From: an uncultured Lachnospiraceae bacterium
GTDB lineage: Bacteria; Bacillota; Clostridia; Lachnospirales; Lachnospiraceae
Direction of reading: 5' to 3'
Assembly (NCBI GenBank): GCA_947176065.1
Contig: CAMWPB010000007.1
Coordinates: forward strand, 21,582-85,581
DNA length: 64,000 nt
How positions within the stretch are numbered: position 1 is the stretch's first letter; each line of letters begins with the position of its first letter. Below are positions 60,237 to 64,000 of the stretch, piece by piece. A program made the position numbers and the translations under genes. The notes under the pieces were generated by a model. That model was not told the DNA's origin. It was given only the letters and a program-made list of their open reading frames with translations, and searched no databases.

Positions 60237-61037
60237 ATGATCGGCATCTACCTAAGCGGAACGGGAAACACAAAACATTGCACGGAAAAGCTGGTACATC
60301 TGTTGGACAAAACTGCGCAGGCAGTCCCGATAGAAGGAAAAGACACCGTAGATTTATTGTCACAGCATGATTTTATTGTTCTGGCATACCCCGTTCAGTA
60401 TTCCAATATACCCGTTATGGTCAGGGATTTTATCAATAATCATTCGGCGCTTTGGAAAGGTAAAAAAATACTTTGCCTTGTTACCATGGCACTGTTTAGC
60501 GGGGATGGCGCGGGCTGTTCGGCCCGGCTATTGAAAAAATATGGCGCTGAGATTGTTGGGGGCCTGCATATCTGTATGCCGGATTCCATCGGTGATATAA
60601 AGCTGCTGAAAAAATCCATCGAAAAAAACCAAAAAACCATTCAGGCCGCAGACCGCAAGATCGAAACGTGTGCAACAAAAATCCGGCAGGGAAAATATCC
60701 GAAAAACGGCCTGCATTTTTATGACAGAATAGCCGGATTACTGGGCCAGCGTTTGTGGTTTTATGGTAAGACAAAGGACTATTCCGATAAGTTGAAAATC
60801 AGCGATGCCTGTACAGGATGCGGCCTCTGCGCCCGCCTGTGTCCCATGAAAAATATGGAACTGAAAAACGGCAGGGCCGTTTCCCAAAACCGCTGTACGA
60901 TGTGCTACCGCTGTATCAGCTCCTGTCCTGCGCAGGCAATTACATTATTGGGAGATACGGTCATTGAGCAGTGCTGCTATGACAGATATGTGAACGTGCA
61001 GAACAGCACATACAGCCCCAACACAAAGACCATGTAA
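60237..61037 (+). CDS. EFR1-family ferredoxin with flavodoxin-like domain
   Basis: 266 residues. N-terminal flavodoxin-like domain (residues 1-160) with the FMN phosphate loop YLSGTGNTKHC and YPVQYSNIPVMV; C-terminal double [4Fe-4S] ferredoxin: CTGCGLCARLCP and CTMCYRCISSCP. It is an electron-transfer protein of anaerobes of unknown partner. GGGAGG before ATG 60237. The stop codons of this and the DUF1848 gene are two bases apart, convergent. Confidence 0.94.
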   Translation: MIGIYLSGTGNTKHCTEKLVHLLDKTAQAVPIEGKDTVDLLSQHDFIVLAYPVQYSNIPVMVRDFINNHSALWKGKKILCLVTMALFSGDGAGCSARLLKKYGAEIVGGLHICMPDSIGDIKLLKKSIEKNQKTIQAADRKIETCATKIRQGKYPKNGLHFYDRIAGLLGQRLWFYGKTKDYSDKLKISDACTGCGLCARLCPMKNMELKNGRAVSQNRCTMCYRCISSCPAQAITLLGDTVIEQCCYDRYVNVQNSTYSPNTKTM

Positions 61038-61039
61038 GA

Positions 61040-61981
61040 TCAGATGTCAAAAATACTTAATTGTGCTTCCTTTAACGATACTGTCTTTCTCAGACTAATC
61101 CTGTCCTCAGCTCCTACGCGACTACACAGAAGCGGCAGGGTGGGATCATATTTTAATGCGTTTGATTCTACAATTTTCGCACTATGATTTGCGTAACAAT
61201 ATACGCAGCCATTTTTGCATGTATCATATGCGCCGATCTCAATACTTTCCACGCATCCACATTCCATACGCTGGTTTTTATCTTTGCCAGCCTTCAAGCT
61301 GCATCCTATTATTTTTTCAATTAATGTCTTATCAATGCAGCAGTTGTGGACGATTCCGCAGTCTTCTAAATCTATTTTTTCCGCGCAAGTGCCGATATCC
61401 ATATGATTATCATTCGCTATCCCACTCAATTCTGTCGCAAATTCTCTCAGTTCACTCTCCTGCAAATCATAAGTCGATAATTGTTCCATATTTTTTCTGT
61501 TCTTAGAATAAATATCCAAAAAACTGATCACGCATTTTTCGGTATATCCCTTTAGCGCTTCTGCAATATTTCTAAATGCTTTTAAGTGATACTGCACCGT
61601 ATACTTGTCTGTAAAAAAAATCGGATCATATCTCCAAATCACTTTTTCCCTGCCTATCCTGTCTGCTAATTCACGGAAAGTCGGAATCATGGATATTTTT
61701 TTATTGGGCAGGTTTACCTCAATATCATGTCCATACCCCGTAAGTGTAAATTGAAAATAATAATGATACGCTTTTAACTCATACAATCTCTCCATCATCG
61801 GCATAGGGTTCTTTGTCCAAAACACGATACAGTCAACCACATCCGGCGTTATCCTAATTTCACTGATCTGATGAACATTCATTGGGTTGCGGACATATAA
61901 GAATCCTTCTTTTATTCTGTTATAAAACCATTCCGAATAATAATTCGGAATATCAGTTCGCCTGCTTGCACTTAAAATCAT
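61040..61981 (-). CDS. DUF1848 family protein, Cys-rich (possible iron-sulfur enzyme)
   Basis: 313 residues. Starts ILSASRRTDIPNYYSEWFYNRI, the family signature; contains VDCIVFWTKNPMPM, VIWRYDPIFFTDKY, and a C-terminal cysteine cluster (MECGCVES ... YDTCKNGCVYCYAN) reminiscent of radical-SAM or iron-sulfur sites. Barrel-like secondary structure is likely. Function unknown. It follows a 49-residue gene by one base and an esterase, forming a three-gene operon. Confidence 0.88.
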   Translation of the reverse strand: MILSASRRTDIPNYYSEWFYNRIKEGFLYVRNPMNVHQISEIRITPDVVDCIVFWTKNPMPMMERLYELKAYHYYFQFTLTGYGHDIEVNLPNKKISMIPTFRELADRIGREKVIWRYDPIFFTDKYTVQYHLKAFRNIAEALKGYTEKCVISFLDIYSKNRKNMEQLSTYDLQESELREFATELSGIANDNHMDIGTCAEKIDLEDCGIVHNCCIDKTLIEKIIGCSLKAGKDKNQRMECGCVESIEIGAYDTCKNGCVYCYANHSAKIVESNALKYDPTLPLLCSRVGAEDRISLRKTVSLKEAQLSIFDI

Positions 61982-61982
61982 C

Positions 61983-62132
61983 TTATCCTTTCATGTATCT
62001 ACCTACAGCTTCTTTTGTCATTTCATACTTCTCTGCACATTTTTCTATGATAACCTGATCGGAAATACCTAATTCTTTACATGCCTGTATCAGAGCACAT
62101 ATGCCCTCTGAAAGCATATTTTCTTTCCACAT
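61983..62132 (-). CDS. Small protein (49 aa) between esterase and DUF1848 genes
   Basis: Starts at ATG 62132 (MWKENMLSEGICALIQACKE); the site GGAGAG overlaps the end of the esterase gene, whose stop is only two bases upstream. Ends one base before the DUF1848 start. Two or three amphipathic helices with a HTH-like look (LGISDQVIIEKCAEKYEMTKEAVGRYM). Tight junctions on both sides indicate a real coupled gene. No family recognised. Confidence 0.7.
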   Translation of the reverse strand: MWKENMLSEGICALIQACKELGISDQVIIEKCAEKYEMTKEAVGRYMKG

Positions 62133-62134
62133 GT

Positions 62135-62857
62135 TTACTCTCCACTTTCCGTCCACCACACAATGGCCCTCGCAAACCGCCCGGCCATGTCGTGAAAATG
62201 ACCTCCCTCGTTCCACTCAAATCGCACATTCTCCGAATTCGCCAATTGCCCCGCCAGAATCTCCCTTGCCCGCTGTGTGCACTCTGCCACCCGGCTCATG
62301 CGCGGATTTTTACTGCGGCTCTCCTTTCTCCCAAGGGAAAGATAAACCCGCAGCTCCGTCCGCAGGGGTTTCTCCCGCTCCATAAATTCGCAGAACCCGT
62401 CGAACCAGAGCGACCCGGAAAGACTGGCAATCACGCCAAACACATCCGTCTTATAGATCGCATAAACCGCCGTAAGCCCGCCCAGAGAATAGCCAAACAG
62501 AGCCGTTTGTCCGGGTTCCCGCCTTGTCCGATAATGCGTGTCCATATATGGTTTTATTTTTTCTGTCAGACAGGATAAATAGGCATCCGCCCTGCCCTGC
62601 GGCGCTTCTTCCCCCGCCCGGAACGCTGGCGCCGTCCAAGGGGTAAAATCATCGTTCCAGCTTTCCGGCCTGATGGAAAGGAGAAGGAAATCAGTCCGCG
62701 CGCCAAGTTTAACCACATAAGTCAATATCCCTTCCATCGGTATTTCACCATTGACATAGATCACCGGATAACGTTCCCTTCCCGCATCGTAACCGGGCGG
62801 CAGATATAAGCGGCAGTTCATACCGGAAATCTGAAGTCCCTGTATTTGGCATTCCAT
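62135..62857 (-). CDS. Alpha/beta-hydrolase esterase (enterochelin-esterase/EstD-like)
   Basis: 240 residues from ATG 62857 with GGAAGGA. Putative esterase fold: LYLPPGYDAGRERYPVIYVNGE, nucleophile Ser in ALFGYSLGGLTA, LSGSLWFDGF, and catalytic His in GGHFHDMAG. Relatives hydrolyse siderophore esters, S-formylglutathione or other acyl esters; substrate not readable. Cytoplasmic. First gene of the operon with the 49-residue and DUF1848 genes. Confidence 0.87.
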   Translation of the reverse strand: MECQIQGLQISGMNCRLYLPPGYDAGRERYPVIYVNGEIPMEGILTYVVKLGARTDFLLLSIRPESWNDDFTPWTAPAFRAGEEAPQGRADAYLSCLTEKIKPYMDTHYRTRREPGQTALFGYSLGGLTAVYAIYKTDVFGVIASLSGSLWFDGFCEFMEREKPLRTELRVYLSLGRKESRSKNPRMSRVAECTQRAREILAGQLANSENVRFEWNEGGHFHDMAGRFARAIVWWTESGE

Positions 62858-62963
62858 AATATATCCTTCCCTGTCCAAAGCACTATGTTGTGGCGCCTGA
62901 TTCTCCCGTTCGCTCCCTGCACCTGATGAATTTATGGTGCTCCTGTACCATGATAAACAAAGA

Positions 62964-63833
62964 TTATTCTCTAAGCAGCATCGCTATTTCCTCTTTATAC
63001 GGCGCAATCGTTTTCTCACTGCTTCCTTCTTCGGCAATCCACGGCGTCTCCAGAATTTTTGGTATCCGGGCAAACCTGTCGTCATGGACAATCTGTCTCA
63101 GGATATCGAAACCGATACATCCCTTGCCGATATTGGCATGGCGGTCCTTGCGCGCCCCGCAGGGATTCATGCTGTCATTGACATGTATAGCCGCAATCTG
63201 CGAAAGCCCGATCACCTCGTCAAACTGCTGTAACACGCCTTCGTAATCTTCGACCAGACGGTAGCCTGCGTCATGCACATGGCAGGTGTCGAAACAGACG
63301 CGCAGTCTGTCCCTTTTATGTACGCCATCATAAATCATTTTCAATACCTCAAAGGTTCTTCCCAGCTCGCTTCCCTTTCCTGCCATTGTTTCCAGCGCAA
63401 TAAAAACATCATCCTCATTTTCATCCAGCACAAGGTTGAGGCCCTTTATAATTTGCGCGATTCCGGCCTCCTCCCCGGCCCCTACATGGGCACCCGGATG
63501 CAGCACCAAAATCCTGCTGCGCATGGCCGCTGTTCTCTTTATCTCCTTTTCAAGAAAAGTCACGCCCAGCTCAAAGGTTTCCGGCTTCACGGTATTTCCC
63601 AGATTGATAATATAGGGCGCGTGAACCACGATCTCCTCAATCCCGGCCTTCTCTGCATATTCCCATCCCGCCTCTATATTTAACGCCGCTATCTCTTTTC
63701 TCACCGTATTCTGCGGCGCCCCCGTATAAAGCATCAGGACATTTGCCCCGTAGGACTCGGCCTCCTTTACTGACCCCAGAAACATTTCCTTTCCGGCCAT
63801 TTTTACATGGGAACCTATCTTGATCTTTTGCAT
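62964..63833 (-). CDS. nfo: Deoxyribonuclease IV (AP endonuclease)
   Basis: 289 residues. Endonuclease IV: TIM barrel with three zincs that cleaves at abasic sites in base-excision repair. Motifs: [89 protein letters not shown], and LETPWIAEE near the end. ATG 63833. Monocistronic as far as can be seen. Confidence 0.97.
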   Translation of the reverse strand: MQKIKIGSHVKMAGKEMFLGSVKEAESYGANVLMLYTGAPQNTVRKEIAALNIEAGWEYAEKAGIEEIVVHAPYIINLGNTVKPETFELGVTFLEKEIKRTAAMRSRILVLHPGAHVGAGEEAGIAQIIKGLNLVLDENEDDVFIALETMAGKGSELGRTFEVLKMIYDGVHKRDRLRVCFDTCHVHDAGYRLVEDYEGVLQQFDEVIGLSQIAAIHVNDSMNPCGARKDRHANIGKGCIGFDILRQIVHDDRFARIPKILETPWIAEEGSSEKTIAPYKEEIAMLLRE

Positions 63834-64000
63834 TTTGCTCTCCTTTGTCTATACAAAATAATTGATAAAATTGTAGCACACACCTGACTAAATCACAACG
63901 ACATATCATACCCTTTTTGTCTGTCCTATGATATACTGGATGCAGACTCGGGTGTTTGACACATCAATAACCAAAAAGGTACTGCAAGGCCTTGCAATAG

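Noticed and set aside
1..64000. CRISPR arrays, prophage genes, transposases, rRNA
   Set aside because: I looked for regularly spaced short repeats, phage structural genes, transposase or integrase motifs and rRNA-like sequence and recognised none.

Overview
The window looks like a chromosomal segment of a Lachnospiraceae-type gut Clostridium (Bacillota). Evidence: strong AGGAGG-type ribosome binding sites, TTGACA-17-TATAAT promoters, two BlaI/M56 pairs, an ECF sigma factor with its regulator, an EFR1-type ferredoxin, ComFB, CarD, GPH-MFS and GH43 sugar genes, and many minus-strand operons with short or overlapping gene junctions. I recognise no rRNA, CRISPR array, prophage or transposase. There is one tRNA (Lys, CTT).

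Layout. 1-6113: a minus-strand cassette of unrecognised proteins, transcribed away from an M56 metalloprotease/BlaI repressor pair whose operator motif also sits on the cassette promoter. 6189-8921: a compact restriction-modification operon (m5C methyltransferase, probable CCGG-family endonuclease, Vsr). 8947-15569: glgB, a TPR/degenerate-AAA protein, rsmA, tatD. 15693-15917: tRNA-Lys with promoter and terminator. 16105-24805: a ribose/galactose-type ABC sugar importer with a tandem-duplicated binding protein, a YesMN-type two-component system and an ABC-ATPase homologue that has lost its catalytic motifs. 25074-29720: an ArsP_2-like permease, ComFB, sigma/anti-sigma, CarD, a CheC/FliY-like protein. 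29852-39795: a long minus-strand run with a phospholipase-C-like protein, an ABC exporter, two DUF1016 nucleases, an OmpR/kinase pair and a MacB/FtsX-type ABC system. 39891-43981: a second BlaI/M56 pair with a large palindromic operator, a small protein and an AraC/GyrI-like regulator. 44097-51367: M18 aminopeptidase, then an AraC regulator divergent from a GH5 - GPH transporter - GH43 operon. 51431-57617: SAH hydrolase, HDOD signalling protein, MTA/SAH deaminase, 2-hydroxyacid dehydrogenase and a CofE-like ligase. 57794-63833: MerR/TipAS regulator, MFS protein, EFR1 ferredoxin, DUF1848 protein, a 49-residue protein, an esterase and endonuclease IV.

The observations I rate highest are: (a) a roughly 95-nt intercistronic element present twice (32513-32607 and 48137-48232), with compensatory base-pair changes and the upstream gene's stop codon at the same element position; (b) the double-domain sugar-binding lipoprotein; (c) the catalytically dead ABC ATPase encoded with its two-component system; (d) the BlaI-operator link between the M56/BlaI pair and the unknown cassette, which carries internally deleted copies of one of its own genes; (e) DUF1016 nuclease genes placed inside a two-component/ABC operon.

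All functional calls come from reading the sequence and family knowledge. No database search was run.
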